29,209 nt of DNA, taken from NCBI GenBank assembly GCA_946885435.1, contig CAMPGL010000006.1, positions 1 to 29,209 of the forward strand, given 5' to 3'. The DNA comes from an uncultured Brevundimonas sp. Its GTDB lineage: Bacteria; Pseudomonadota; Alphaproteobacteria; Caulobacterales; Caulobacteraceae. Every line of letters starts with the position of its first letter. Position 1 is the stretch's first letter. Below are positions 6,958 to 14,760 of this stretch, in pieces. Made by a program: the position numbers and the translations under genes. The notes beneath the pieces are model-generated. The model was not told the DNA's origin, searched no databases, and saw nothing but the letters and a program-made list of their open reading frames with translations.

Positions 6958-9135
6958 CTATGCCTGCCGAACGACGTGGACGGCGCGAAGCTGGGTGGCG
7001 ATCTGGGCCGGTTGGTCCCAGTTCTGGAACACAAGCCTCGACACCGCGCTCGGATCCTGCACGGACAGCCAGATTTCCACGGGGCGGTCGCTAACGGGGG
7101 CTTCGGTGCGCCTCAGATAATCGCGACCATCACCGGTCAGCAGGCCCACGCCCAGGGGGGCGGCTGTCGGCCCCAGTTCTACGACGATCCATTGCGGGCC
7201 CTCATAGAGGTCGAAGCGGGAGAGTCGCATTCCCGCAGCTTCCGCCCACGCAGCAGGGTCCGCCAAGAGCTCAATGATCCGCTCGCTTGAGCCCCGCACG
7301 AAGCGACTCCGACCGCGCGTTTCGAGAGTCATTTCCGACAGCAACAGAGGTTTTGCCTCCACATCGCGGCGCTGGTGCAGGGGCGAGCTTAGGAGGCCAT
7401 CACCAATGACCAGGATCTCGCCCTTCGAAGCCGCCGCGAGCTCGACGGCCCGGGCGCGCGCCGCCTCAGCCAAAGCATCGGTGATCCGATCCAGGGCCCG
7501 CAGGGCGGGCCTAGGCGATTTTTGCTCGATTACTTCCATGCCGGGGCCAATGCGGAGGAAGGCCTCAACGACATTCTCCGGCCGGCGCGGATCCTTCAGG
7601 AAGTTGGAGCGATCATCCCCTCCGACGCTGATAAAAGCCGTGGGGCGATAGCTGTAGGCCACATCCGCCTTTGCGAGCAGCTGTCCGATAAGCGCGGTGT
7701 CCTCCGCGGTGGTCAGGGCCCAGCCGTCAAGATTGATGCCCTCAAGCAGGGGGCGTGCAGCGAGGAAGCAATGCAGGCCGAAGACTCCCATCACGTCCAA
7801 GAGATTGCCTGCGCCGCGCTGTAACATCGACACCCGTCGGGCCTCTTGACCATCCGGGGCGCGGTCGTCGGCCTCCACAAGGCCGCTGTAGGCGAGGGCG
7901 CGATCCGGAGAGAGGTGGCGCGCGTTGACCAATAGGGTTTCGATATGGTCCGGGGCCCAGAAGTCGTCGTCGTCGAGACAAGCGAACCAGGGCGAGGCGA
8001 CCGCCTTGAGCCCTGCGCACAGCGTTTGCGCTCGCGACCCGCCGGCGAGGTCGATGATCTCGATCCTGTCGATGCGGCGCCAGTCCCGCTCAACAAGGGG
8101 GGTGAGGTCGAGCTCTCGGTAGCGAACGAGGATCACCCGAAAGCGACCGGCGCCCTGTTCGTCTACGGACTGAAGCGCGCGCTCGACGACCTGCAGCGGT
8201 CGACCGCCGGCGCGGACAATCACATCGATGCTGGGCTCGCCAAGCCCTTCGGCGCGTGCGGATCGCAGCGCATCGAAGCGCTGGGCCAAATCGATTAGCC
8301 GCTGCACCATTGCGCCGGGACCGGAGGTGCGGGCGTAAGTCTCCTGAAGCAAAGCGACGCGCCGCGCCGCTGCGTCAGGGTCTTGCTGGATCGATAGCAG
8401 AGCCTGGGAAATAGCGCGGGCGGTTTGATCCGCAGACGGGCTGACTTCGTAGGGGACGAAGCCCTCACCGAAAACCTGGCGATTGATCGAAAGGTCCGGC
8501 GCGATCAGCAGCCGTCCCTCGGCTGCCGCATCCAGCGCCGCAAGAGACATAGTCTCTTCGCAGACCGAACCGAAGTCCGGAACGTCGATCAAGACGCCTC
8601 CCTCAGGCTTTCCGGCGGCTGTATCGGCAAGTCGTTCGACCTGGTTCAGCTTGAGCTGGACGGAGCCAGCCCAATCGTCGCCCGGGGAGGCTCTGCAGAG
8701 CACCGGGCCAAGCTGCCAGGCGGGTGCGGTGCGCAGCGCGGGAGACGGTGAAAAAATGGCAGAGACGGCCGGCCGCGACCAGCCCGCGGCGAAGGCGTCA
8801 CCAAGATGGACCATGGCCTGGCTCGTTCCCAACAGGCCGTCCCAGCTCATCAGTGCGATCTGGTGCCGTGGGTCGCGAAAAAACGGAAGGCGCGCTCCCT
8901 CGACCCAACCGAACGTCGGCGAGCGCCAAACCTTGGCTTGAGCCGGATCGCCTACGATCACCAGGTCGGCCCGGAGGGCCTCGATGTCCGTCGAGACGCG
9001 CGCCTCATGCCAAAGGACATCGCGCGCCTCGAACGCGGAGGTCATGTCGCGGAAGCGCTGGGCGACATTTGGATTCGGACTCGGCGTCCAGGCTAAACGT
9101 AGGGGCAAGGCGGTTCCCGTCTTCGAGTTTCGCAA
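6958..9135 (-). CDS. Large multidomain glycosyltransferase with central GT2 domain
   Basis: A 725-residue protein with three apparent parts. Residues about 1-290 resemble a degenerate GT-B half: a late segment (GRLLIAPDLSI, then GFVPYEVS and a helix rich in Ala/Gln) resembles the C-terminal domain of GT4-like enzymes. Residues about 305-540 are a GT-A fold: IDVIVRAGGRPLQVVERAL opens it, and LDDDDFW (387-393) supplies the DxD metal/nucleotide site. Residues about 560-725 match nothing I recognise and look like a mixed alpha/beta plus beta-rich domain. No membrane segments are seen. The likely role is adding one or more sugars during assembly of the polymer made by the adjacent operon. It is transcribed toward that operon and ends 15 bp from it. 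The ATG at 9135 is the only plausible start. Confidence 0.7.
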   Translation of the reverse strand: MRNSKTGTALPLRLAWTPSPNPNVAQRFRDMTSAFEARDVLWHEARVSTDIEALRADLVIVGDPAQAKVWRSPTFGWVEGARLPFFRDPRHQIALMSWDGLLGTSQAMVHLGDAFAAGWSRPAVSAIFSPSPALRTAPAWQLGPVLCRASPGDDWAGSVQLKLNQVERLADTAAGKPEGGVLIDVPDFGSVCEETMSLAALDAAAEGRLLIAPDLSINRQVFGEGFVPYEVSPSADQTARAISQALLSIQQDPDAAARRVALLQETYARTSGPGAMVQRLIDLAQRFDALRSARAEGLGEPSIDVIVRAGGRPLQVVERALQSVDEQGAGRFRVILVRYRELDLTPLVERDWRRIDRIEIIDLAGGSRAQTLCAGLKAVASPWFACLDDDDFWAPDHIETLLVNARHLSPDRALAYSGLVEADDRAPDGQEARRVSMLQRGAGNLLDVMGVFGLHCFLAARPLLEGINLDGWALTTAEDTALIGQLLAKADVAYSYRPTAFISVGGDDRSNFLKDPRRPENVVEAFLRIGPGMEVIEQKSPRPALRALDRITDALAEAARARAVELAAASKGEILVIGDGLLSSPLHQRRDVEAKPLLLSEMTLETRGRSRFVRGSSERIIELLADPAAWAEAAGMRLSRFDLYEGPQWIVVELGPTAAPLGVGLLTGDGRDYLRRTEAPVSDRPVEIWLSVQDPSAVSRLVFQNWDQPAQIATQLRAVHVVRQA

Positions 9136-9202
9136 TGGTTAGACGCTAGCGCGAGGCTGCGTCATCCCCAAAGCCCGCCACGCCCGGAAAGCCGCCAACG
9201 AA

Positions 9203-9235
9203 AGACGCCCTGAGAGGGAATGGCCCAGGGCGTCT
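9203..9235 (-). terminator. Hairpin terminator downstream of mucR
   Basis: AGACGCCCTG (9203-9212) and CAGGGCGTCT (9226-9235) form a perfect 10-bp stem with a 13-nt loop. Read on the minus strand the stem is followed by TTCGTT, a short T-rich tail. It lies between the end of the MucR-type gene and the start of the GT2 gene, so it would separate their transcripts. Confidence 0.5.
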
Positions 9236-9248
9236 GAACGGCGAGAGC

Positions 9249-9266
9249 ATTTCGATCGATTGAAAT
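9249..9266. promoter_or_regulatory. AT-rich near-palindrome upstream of the GT2 gene
   Basis: ATTTCGATCGATTGAAAT is an 18-bp inverted repeat with one mismatched pair. It is embedded in an AT-rich island (to about 9295, including a run of six A) in otherwise GC-rich DNA. It sits about 115 bp upstream of the GT2 start and just downstream of the mucR-type gene. It could be an operator, an AT-rich MucR/Ros target or a dispersed extragenic palindrome. The sequence alone cannot separate these. Confidence 0.35.
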
Positions 9267-9349
9267 TGCCCCGGGAAAAAACGCGTAATTGCAGCGCGGC
9301 CGGACCCTCTCGGTTCACAATCAGGCTCTGGCGTGACGGACTTGCGCCT

Positions 9350-9793
9350 CTAAGCCCCGCGCCCGCCCCTAGCCTTTGAAGCCTTAGGCCCTGCCTTGGG
9401 CTTTCGCCTCTGAGCGCCGAGACCGCTGGCCTTAGCCAAGGCAGAGCGCGCGGCTGAATAGTTCGGCGCCACCATCGGATAGTCGGGCCGCAGGCCCCAC
9501 TTTTCTCGATACTGCGCGGGGGTCAGGCCTAGACGCGTCAGGTGCCGCTTCATCGATTTATAGGGCCGTCCGTCCTCAAACGACATAATGGCGTCCGGCG
9601 TTATGCTGCGGCGAACCTGCGCCGGAGTTGGCTTGTCGACGTCTTGCGGGGGCTCTTGGGAGACGCCGTTCGCGCTCTCCTCAAGGGCGCGGTGAACCGA
9701 TCGGATCAGGTCCGGCAGGTCTTCCCCGGCGAGCCGGTTGTTTTCGACATAGGCCACGACGACCGCGGCGGTTAGTTCAAGAGAATTCGGCAT
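9350..9793 (-). CDS. mucR: Ros/MucR-family transcriptional regulator
   Basis: A 147-residue DNA-binding protein. The MucR core spans about residues 56-126: ITPDAIMSFEDGRPYKSMKR, LTPAQYREKWGL and DYPMVAPNYSAARSALAK are diagnostic. The N-terminal part (ELTAAVVVAYVENNRL, then a helix) is the family's oligomerisation region. The C-terminal tail is Lys/Arg/Gly-rich and probably contacts DNA nonspecifically. At the zinc-finger ligand positions (C-x2-C-x9-H-x4-H in Ros) this protein has S71, D74, H84 and G89, so only one ligand remains. It belongs to the zinc-independent type. MucR proteins regulate exopolysaccharide, motility and cell-cycle genes in alphaproteobacteria, so a role over the surrounding sugar genes is plausible. 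The start at 9793 gives the normal family N terminus (MPNSLELTAAVV). Confidence 0.9.
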   Translation of the reverse strand: MPNSLELTAAVVVAYVENNRLAGEDLPDLIRSVHRALEESANGVSQEPPQDVDKPTPAQVRRSITPDAIMSFEDGRPYKSMKRHLTRLGLTPAQYREKWGLRPDYPMVAPNYSAARSALAKASGLGAQRRKPKAGPKASKARGGRGA

Positions 9794-10160
9794 CAGAGCT
9801 CCAAGCGAGCGGCCATCCCAAAGCGACGGGGGCCCATCTTAACCGGCCGCAACGCCGCGGGAAATCTCAATGCAAATAGCGATCTCAAATGCTCAAGCGC
9901 TATGCGGCGGCTTGTTCGCCAAGTCGGCATTTGTGGCTCACGGGATTGAAACCCTATTCAGGCTCGCAGGCTAAGTCGGCTAAATCGACCTTTGGGATTA
10001 GGGGAACGGTGAGGAGTTCCCTCGTGCGGCCCCCGTCCGGGGTGGCCGGCGTCGGCTCTCGACGGGGAAGGGAACGGATGTTCGCCCTCGCCGTTCGCCA
10101 TCTGCGCAGGATGTCTCCAGAACCAAGCGCGCCCCACGCCGGATCCACCACGATCTGGTT

Positions 10161-10189
10161 GACGCCCTCGCCGCGCCGGCGAGGGCGTC
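10161..10189. repeat. Perfect 13-bp stem, 3-nt loop hairpin
   Basis: GACGCCCTCGCCG (10161-10173), loop CGC, then CGGCGAGGGCGTC (10177-10189). There is no T-tract on either side, so it is not a canonical intrinsic terminator. On the plus strand it is followed five bases later by AAGGAGGT. It could be a transcript-stabilising or extragenic palindromic element. Confidence 0.6.
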
Positions 10190-10402
10190 ATCTCAAGGAG
10201 GTCTGCGCCGCGGCGACAATGCCCATGGTGGCGGAGCCGGGCCTGTCGATCACAGAGCGCCAAGAGCGAACCGGCCAAAAAGCATCGCTGGGGCGGGCGT
10301 CTCGTCGCCGTTCGCCGCGGCGTCCACCTGAAGATCTTCAATAAACGATAGCAAGGCTCTCCGGCGGCGGTCGTGCCGGGTGCGACTAGAGCGGGCGCAA
10401 GA

Positions 10403-10433
10403 ACAGCGCCCCGGAACAGGTCCGGGGCGCTGT
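10403..10433. terminator. Perfect 13-bp stem, 5-nt loop hairpin (possible terminator)
   Basis: ACAGCGCCCCGGA (10403-10415), loop ACAGG, then TCCGGGGCGCTGT (10421-10433). On the minus strand the stem is followed by TCTTGCGCC, a weak T-rich tail. On the plus strand there is no T run. No gene ends close by on either strand, so what it terminates is unclear. Confidence 0.45.
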
Positions 10434-10650
10434 CAGTCATCCTCGTCACAGCGCTTGGCATTGGGAACTAAGAGCCACGCTTCGGATGAACGCCTATGCT
10501 TATCAGTGGGCAAACGCCGCTCCAAGGGCGCCTCTGACGCCGCCGCCAGGCTTTGGGGTGCGCCCAATCTGAGCTCCGGGGGGTGGTGGGCGGCGCCGCT
10601 ACTAGCTTGGCGGCCGGCTCTTGGCTAAGCGTCCCGCAAAGGAAACTCTG

Positions 10651-11937
10651 ATGAAGATGCATCGATGCCGGAGCCTCGGCAGCCACGATCTCGCGCCTGA
10701 AACCCTGATGATGGGTTTTGGCTTCGATCCCAGCCTCTCAGAGGGTGCGATCAAGGCGCCGCTGTTCCAGAGCTCCACCTTTGTCTTCCAGTCGGCTGAA
10801 GACGGAAAGCGCTTTTTCGAGGTGGCCTACGGGTTACGCGAACGCGACCCGGATGAGGCGCTCGGGCTTATCTATTCGCGGATCAACAACCCAAACCTCG
10901 AGATTCTCGAGGATCGTCTGGCCGTCTGGGACAAGGCGGATCGGGCGCTCGTATTCGCCAGTGGCATGGCGGCGATCTCGACGGCCATGCTCGCCCTAAG
11001 CCGCCCGGGAGACCTGATCCTCTATACCGCCCCTGCCTATGGCGGGACGGAATACCTGTTTGACCGCATCCTCCCCCGTCTGGGCGTCCAAACACGTAGC
11101 CTGACCGTCGAATCCGGCGCGCAGGCTCTCGCCGAGTCCATCCGGAGCGCATCGCGCGAGGCTACCGCGAGCGGAGGGCGCCTGGCGGTGGTCTATCTGG
11201 AAACGCCGGCAAATCCGACCAATCAGATGGTCGACATCGCCGCGGCCGCTGAGACAATCCGAGAGCTGAGGCTCGACAGCCCGCCCGTCCTCGCGGTCGA
11301 CAACACCTTTCTGGGCCCGCTATGGCAGCGCCCGCTGGAGCTGGGCGCCGACCTCGCTCTGTATTCCCTGACCAAATATGTGGGAGGGCATTCGGATCTC
11401 ATCGCAGGCGGCGCGATGGGCACGGCTCCCGTCATGGCGCAGTTGGCTGAAATGCGCACCATTTGCGGCTCGGCCTCTGACCCGCACACTTGCTGGCTTC
11501 TGCTGCGGAGCCTTGAGACTCTGTCCCTTCGTATGGAGCGGTCGCAGACCAATGCGATCGATCTGGTCTCGCGCCTCTCCGCTCACCCGAAGGTCAAGGC
11601 GGTCCTGACGGCCGGCGGACTTGGCGCATCGGCTGAGCAGCAGGCTCTGGCCCGGAGGCAATGCGCCGGCCAGGGTTCGACCTTCTCAATCAGGCTCAAC
11701 GGAGGCGAGGCTGAGGCCTTCCGCCTGCTGAACGCCCTACGGATATTCAAGCTCGCTGTGAGTCTTGGCGGCACCGAAAGCCTCGCGTCCCACCCGGCGA
11801 GCACCACTCATTCTGATTACAGCCCAGAGGCGAAAGACCGTTGCGGCATCGGCGATGATCTTGTGCGTCTTTCGGTTGGGATCGAGAACCCAGATGACCT
11901 TTGGGCGGACTTGCAGCAGGCGCTCGATAAGGTTTGA
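10651..11937 (+). CDS. Cystathionine gamma-synthase/methionine gamma-lyase family PLP enzyme
   Basis: A 428-residue fold-type I PLP enzyme of the Cys/Met metabolism family. The Schiff-base lysine is K242 in LYSLTKYVGGHSD. SGMAAISTAML binds the cofactor phosphate, and 'VYLETPANPTN' and 'LAVDNTF' supply the aspartate that pairs with the PLP ring nitrogen. Near the C terminus 'VSLGGTESLASHPASTTHS' and 'RLSVGIENPDDL' are the substrate-carboxylate region. The N terminus (SHDLAPETLMMGFGFDPSLSEGAIK) fits the proteobacterial subgroup annotated as cystathionine gamma-synthase family. Whether it synthesises cystathionine, sulfhydrylates homoserine esters or degrades methionine cannot be decided. The ATG at 10651 is preserved with AAAGGAA seven bases upstream; a TTG at 10621 in frame lacks support. 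It stands alone between two gene-poor intervals. Confidence 0.9.
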   Translation: MKMHRCRSLGSHDLAPETLMMGFGFDPSLSEGAIKAPLFQSSTFVFQSAEDGKRFFEVAYGLRERDPDEALGLIYSRINNPNLEILEDRLAVWDKADRALVFASGMAAISTAMLALSRPGDLILYTAPAYGGTEYLFDRILPRLGVQTRSLTVESGAQALAESIRSASREATASGGRLAVVYLETPANPTNQMVDIAAAAETIRELRLDSPPVLAVDNTFLGPLWQRPLELGADLALYSLTKYVGGHSDLIAGGAMGTAPVMAQLAEMRTICGSASDPHTCWLLLRSLETLSLRMERSQTNAIDLVSRLSAHPKVKAVLTAGGLGASAEQQALARRQCAGQGSTFSIRLNGGEAEAFRLLNALRIFKLAVSLGGTESLASHPASTTHSDYSPEAKDRCGIGDDLVRLSVGIENPDDLWADLQQALDKV

Positions 11938-12013
11938 GCCTATCAGGCGCTGCGGCGCGGCTGGACGAGATCCTCGCCCGAGGCCGGAGAAGCCGCTCTG
12001 CAATTAGCAGACT

Positions 12014-12058
12014 CCGCGGCGGTCACCTGAGAATGTCCGAGGACGGCGACCGCCGCGG
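12014..12058. terminator. 11-bp stem nested hairpin downstream of the PLP-enzyme gene
   Basis: CCGCGGCGGTC (12014-12024) pairs perfectly with GACCGCCGCGG (12048-12058). The 23-nt loop itself contains the small hairpin GTCCGAGGAC (12035-12044). It lies about 75 bp past the stop at 11937. There is no T-tract, so it would be a Rho-dependent stop or a 3'-end protecting structure rather than a canonical terminator. Confidence 0.4.
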
Positions 12059-12148
12059 GCGCCTGGGGTAGGGACCCGGCGCAGCTCTCAAACCTAGGGC
12101 GCCCTTTAGACGCGTCAACTCCCACATATGCCGGCCGGCGGCGCTTGG

Positions 12149-12442
12149 TCAGCCGCGGATAAGAACGATCTGACCACTATGGTAGGGATCCTGGATCAGC
12201 TGGACTCCGCGATACAGTTCCGAGTTGGAGTCCAGGGGACGAGGCCAAATGGCTCTTGGCGGCGCCATGACGTGACTAAGCGGAACGGCGTCCCGTAAGC
12301 AGCGGTCCACCAGCGCCAGCATGAGACGCCTCTCTCGTCCCGGACCGGCGAGGTCCGCGGGCACTCCGAGCGCCTGACCCGCAGACAGCGGCTCAAAGAG
12401 ATCAACCAGGGGGCCCAGGGCGCCGTCGAAATCGAGAGACAT
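12149..12442 (-). CDS. Small hypothetical protein, 97 aa
   Basis: A 97-residue, mostly hydrophilic frame whose amino-acid use is protein-like. It starts MSLDFDGALGPLVDLFEPL and ends with a beta-rich SELYRGVQLIQDPYHSGQIV tail. No domain is recognised, and there are no signal peptide or membrane segments. The ATG at 12442 has only a weak AGGT upstream. It sits alone on the minus strand between the PLP-enzyme gene and the sugar operon. It could be a real small gene or a remnant; other frames in this interval are clearly poorer. Confidence 0.4.
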   Translation of the reverse strand: MSLDFDGALGPLVDLFEPLSAGQALGVPADLAGPGRERRLMLALVDRCLRDAVPLSHVMAPPRAIWPRPLDSNSELYRGVQLIQDPYHSGQIVLIRG

Positions 12443-12854
12443 AGACCTACGGGTACAAACTCTTGCGGGGACGTCAAACGGACGCCCGCTACGTGGCCGG
12501 CTCTAAAGGCCGCCTGGTCGGCCATCTTCAGTTAGACTGGCCGGCCCACGAGGGAAATACGCCACGGCACACGGCGGCGGCGCCGCTCGGGCGATCAGGC
12601 CCGTCCTCTTTTGAAGAAAGCGTCCATGTTCGAACGGAGCCGACCGCCGTACGCGGCCAGGCGGTCGGCCCGGTGGGGCTCCGCAGGCCTCTGGTGACTC
12701 CGACATAGGTGCCGCCCCGGACACGGCTCCGCGAGCCGGACTCCCGCCAGCGGGAGGGCGGCCACCGGGGCTGGTTGGGCTGCGCAATGCTCGACAAGAC
12801 CGAGGGGTGAGGGCTATCACCCGCGTCAACCTGTGCGAGTTCGAAGGGGGCGCG
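12443..12854. other. Leader region of the L-sugar operon, with tandem hairpins
   Basis: About 410 bp without a convincing gene; minus-strand frames here (12503-12829, 12528-12899) are Pro/Arg-rich. Just before the operon are two adjacent small hairpins, CGGCTC/GAGCCG (12724-12738, loop CGC) and CTCCCG/CGGGAG (12741-12756, loop CCAG). Together with the GC-rich surroundings these could form a structured 5' leader about 100-130 nt upstream of the first start codon. Confidence 0.4.
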
Positions 12855-13733
12855 ATGACGCGCGTTTTGGTGCTCGGCGTCTCCGGAATGCTGGGGCACG
12901 CCGTTTTCGATGTCCTTTCCCGGGCGCCTGACTTGGAAGTCTTCGGCGCGTCGCGTTCCCGTATGCCCCAGACCTGGCCCCAGGAGCGACTGCTCTCAGG
13001 TATAAGCGCGCTGGATCAGGATGATCTTCTGCGAGCGGTAAGGTTCGCCCGCCCTGACGTGATTATCAACGCGGTGGGCGTAATCAAGCAGCTGGAAAGC
13101 GCCAAGGATCCGTTGGTCGTCGTTCCGATCAACACCCTCCTGCCCCATCGACTGGCTGCTCTGGCGGAGGCCATCGGCGGGCGATTGGTCCATGTAAGCA
13201 CCGACTGTGTCTTCACCGGCAATCAAGGCGCTTACCGTGAGAGCGACCCGAGCGATGCGACCGATCTCTATGGCGCGTCCAAACACCTCGGAGAAGTGAT
13301 CGACCGGAAGGCGGCGATCACCCTACGAACCTCAATCATAGGACGCGAACTGAACTCCGCAAATGGCCTGATCGAATGGTTCCTCCGCGCCGAGCCGCGG
13401 GTGAAAGGCTTTCGGAAGGCCATATTCTCCGGCCTGCCTACCGTGGAACTGGCGGAGGTGATCCGAGATCACGTCTTGCCAAGGCCGGATATGAGTGGGC
13501 TCTACCACGTTAGCGCCGAGCCTATTAGCAAGCTCGACCTGCTCGCCCTGGCCAGCGAGATCTTCGACAGACCGGCGGAGTTTGACCCGGTTGATGAACC
13601 CCGAATCGACCGGTCTCTGAACTCTGATCGCTTTAAGGCGGAAACCGGCTACCGGCCCGCCCCCTGGCGAGACCTTCTGATCAAAATGCGCGACCTCCAG
13701 CCGCGAGCGTCGCTCGGAGCTTCGAATGCTTGA
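12855..13733 (+). CDS. RmlD-like nucleotide-sugar reductase (WbvR-like)
   Basis: A 292-residue SDR of the dTDP-4-dehydrorhamnose reductase (RmlD) family. VLGVSGMLGHAVF (5-17) is the cofactor-binding loop, 'VHVSTDCVFTG' carries the catalytic Thr/Ser, and YGASK has Y139/K143. It should reduce the C4 keto group of the UDP-6-deoxy-4-keto-L-sugar made by the next gene product. It lacks the C-terminal cupin domain of CapF/WbjC reductases (about 370 aa), which points away from UDP-L-FucNAc and toward the WbvR type of the UDP-L-RhaNAc/L-QuiNAc pathway. The ATG at 12855 has a strong GAAGGGGG upstream and begins exactly at the Rossmann strand; the GTG at 12807 adds a non-conserved tail. Its 3' end overlaps the next gene by 8 bp. 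Confidence 0.8.
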   Translation: MTRVLVLGVSGMLGHAVFDVLSRAPDLEVFGASRSRMPQTWPQERLLSGISALDQDDLLRAVRFARPDVIINAVGVIKQLESAKDPLVVVPINTLLPHRLAALAEAIGGRLVHVSTDCVFTGNQGAYRESDPSDATDLYGASKHLGEVIDRKAAITLRTSIIGRELNSANGLIEWFLRAEPRVKGFRKAIFSGLPTVELAEVIRDHVLPRPDMSGLYHVSAEPISKLDLLALASEIFDRPAEFDPVDEPRIDRSLNSDRFKAETGYRPAPWRDLLIKMRDLQPRASLGASNA

Positions 13734-14760
13734 GAATAAAGTCCTGGTGGTGACCGGCGGAACCGGCTCGTTTGGCAATGCGGTAGTGAACCGTTTCCTC
13801 AAGGAGGGCGTCGGCGAAATCCGTGTCTTCAGCCGTGACGAGAAGAAGCAGGAGGACATGCGCCATGCCCTCAACGACAGCCGGCTCAAATTCTACATCG
13901 GTGATGTGCGCGACTATGGCGGGCTTCGCGACGCGCTCCGCGGCGCGGACCTGGTGTTTCATGCGGCCGCGCTCAAGCAGGTCCCGTCCTGCGAGTTTCA
14001 CCCGATGGAAGCGCTCCGCACTAATGTGCTCGGCACAGAAAACGTGCTTAACGCGGCAATCGAAAATCAGGTCGACCGGGTGGTGGTGCTAAGCACCGAC
14101 AAGGCCGTCTATCCGATCAACGCGATGGGATTAAGCAAGGCGCTGGGCGAAAAAGTCACCGTCGCCAAGGCGCGCTCACAAAAAGAAAATCAGACGGTTC
14201 TGTGCGCGACACGGTACGGCAATGTCATGGCGTCGCGCGGCTCGGTGATCCCGCTCTTCATCCGCCAGATCAAGGAAGGGCGTGACCTTACGGTGACCGA
14301 CCCCAACATGACGCGGTTTATGATGTCTCTGCCGGAATCGGTGGATCTGGTCCTGCATGCCTATGAGCACGCCTCTCAGGGCGACATCTACGTCCAGAAG
14401 GCGCCGGCCTGCACCGTCGGCGATCTCGCCACGGCCCTGATGCGGATCTTCGGCGTCGAGCGAGAGGTCCATGTGATCGGCACGCGCCACGGCGAAAAGC
14501 TTTATGAGAGCCTTGTTTCGCGCGAAGAAATGATCCGCGCTGAGGATATGGGGCGTTATTACCGTATCCCGTCCGACGCTCGGGACCTCAACTACGCGAT
14601 GTACGTCGAGGCCGGCGACCAGGACATCAGCCAGGCTGAGGACTTCACCTCCCACAACACTCATAGGCTTGATGTTCACGGCACCATCGAGCTCCTGATG
14701 AACCTCGACTATGTTAAGCAAGAGCTGCGCTCGCGCGACATGGTTTCGGAAGGCGTCTGA
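13726..14760 (+). CDS. UDP-GlcNAc 4,6-dehydratase/5-epimerase (WbjB/CapE/FnlA type)
   Basis: A 344-residue extended SDR. The N-terminal cofactor motif is VTGGTGSFGNAVV (9-21). The active-site segment is STDKAVYPINAMGLSK with K126, M134 and K138. The methionine in place of the usual SDR tyrosine is the mark of inverting 4,6-dehydratases such as CapE, WbjB, FnlA and PseB. FHAAALKQVPSCEFHPMEA and RYGNVMASRGSVIPLF are also family signatures. It removes water from UDP-GlcNAc to give a 4-keto-6-deoxy sugar, with C5 (and C3) epimerisation to the L series. The presence of the partner reductase and 2-epimerase decides for the L-sugar pathway rather than pseudaminate. The start overlaps the upstream gene; its stop shares one base with the next ATG. 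Confidence 0.88.
   Translation: MLENKVLVVTGGTGSFGNAVVNRFLKEGVGEIRVFSRDEKKQEDMRHALNDSRLKFYIGDVRDYGGLRDALRGADLVFHAAALKQVPSCEFHPMEALRTNVLGTENVLNAAIENQVDRVVVLSTDKAVYPINAMGLSKALGEKVTVAKARSQKENQTVLCATRYGNVMASRGSVIPLFIRQIKEGRDLTVTDPNMTRFMMSLPESVDLVLHAYEHASQGDIYVQKAPACTVGDLATALMRIFGVEREVHVIGTRHGEKLYESLVSREEMIRAEDMGRYYRIPSDARDLNYAMYVEAGDQDISQAEDFTSHNTHRLDVHGTIELLMNLDYVKQELRSRDMVSEGV

Larger units (their letters stand above)
9794..10650. other. Long gene-free interval (857 bp) with two perfect hairpins
   Basis: Opposing frames (9889-10344 plus, 9958-10461 minus) are Arg/Pro-rich and look spurious. The interval holds the mucR 5' region and the leader of the PLP-enzyme gene, plus two perfect 13-bp stem hairpins listed separately. 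A full-length Shine-Dalgarno match AAGGAGGT (10195-10202) follows the first hairpin, but the nearest ATG (10219) is 16 bp away and would give only about 41 Arg-rich residues. A 28-codon frame at 10486-10572 (MNAYAYQWANAAP start) is possible but unsupported. I see no SAM riboswitch consensus. Confidence 0.4.

Noticed and set aside
9958..10461. 167-residue minus-strand frame between mucR and the PLP-enzyme gene
   Set aside because: Arg/Pro-rich throughout, crosses both perfect hairpins and has no recognisable domain.
10440..10650. Possible SAM-responsive riboswitch before the Cys/Met-family enzyme
   Set aside because: No SAM-I or SAM-II consensus found; pairing in this leader is weak apart from the hairpin at 10403-10433.
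12503..12899. Two minus-strand frames over the operon leader
   Set aside because: Composition is Pro/Ser/Arg-rich and they run into the start of the reductase gene; shadows of GC-rich sequence.
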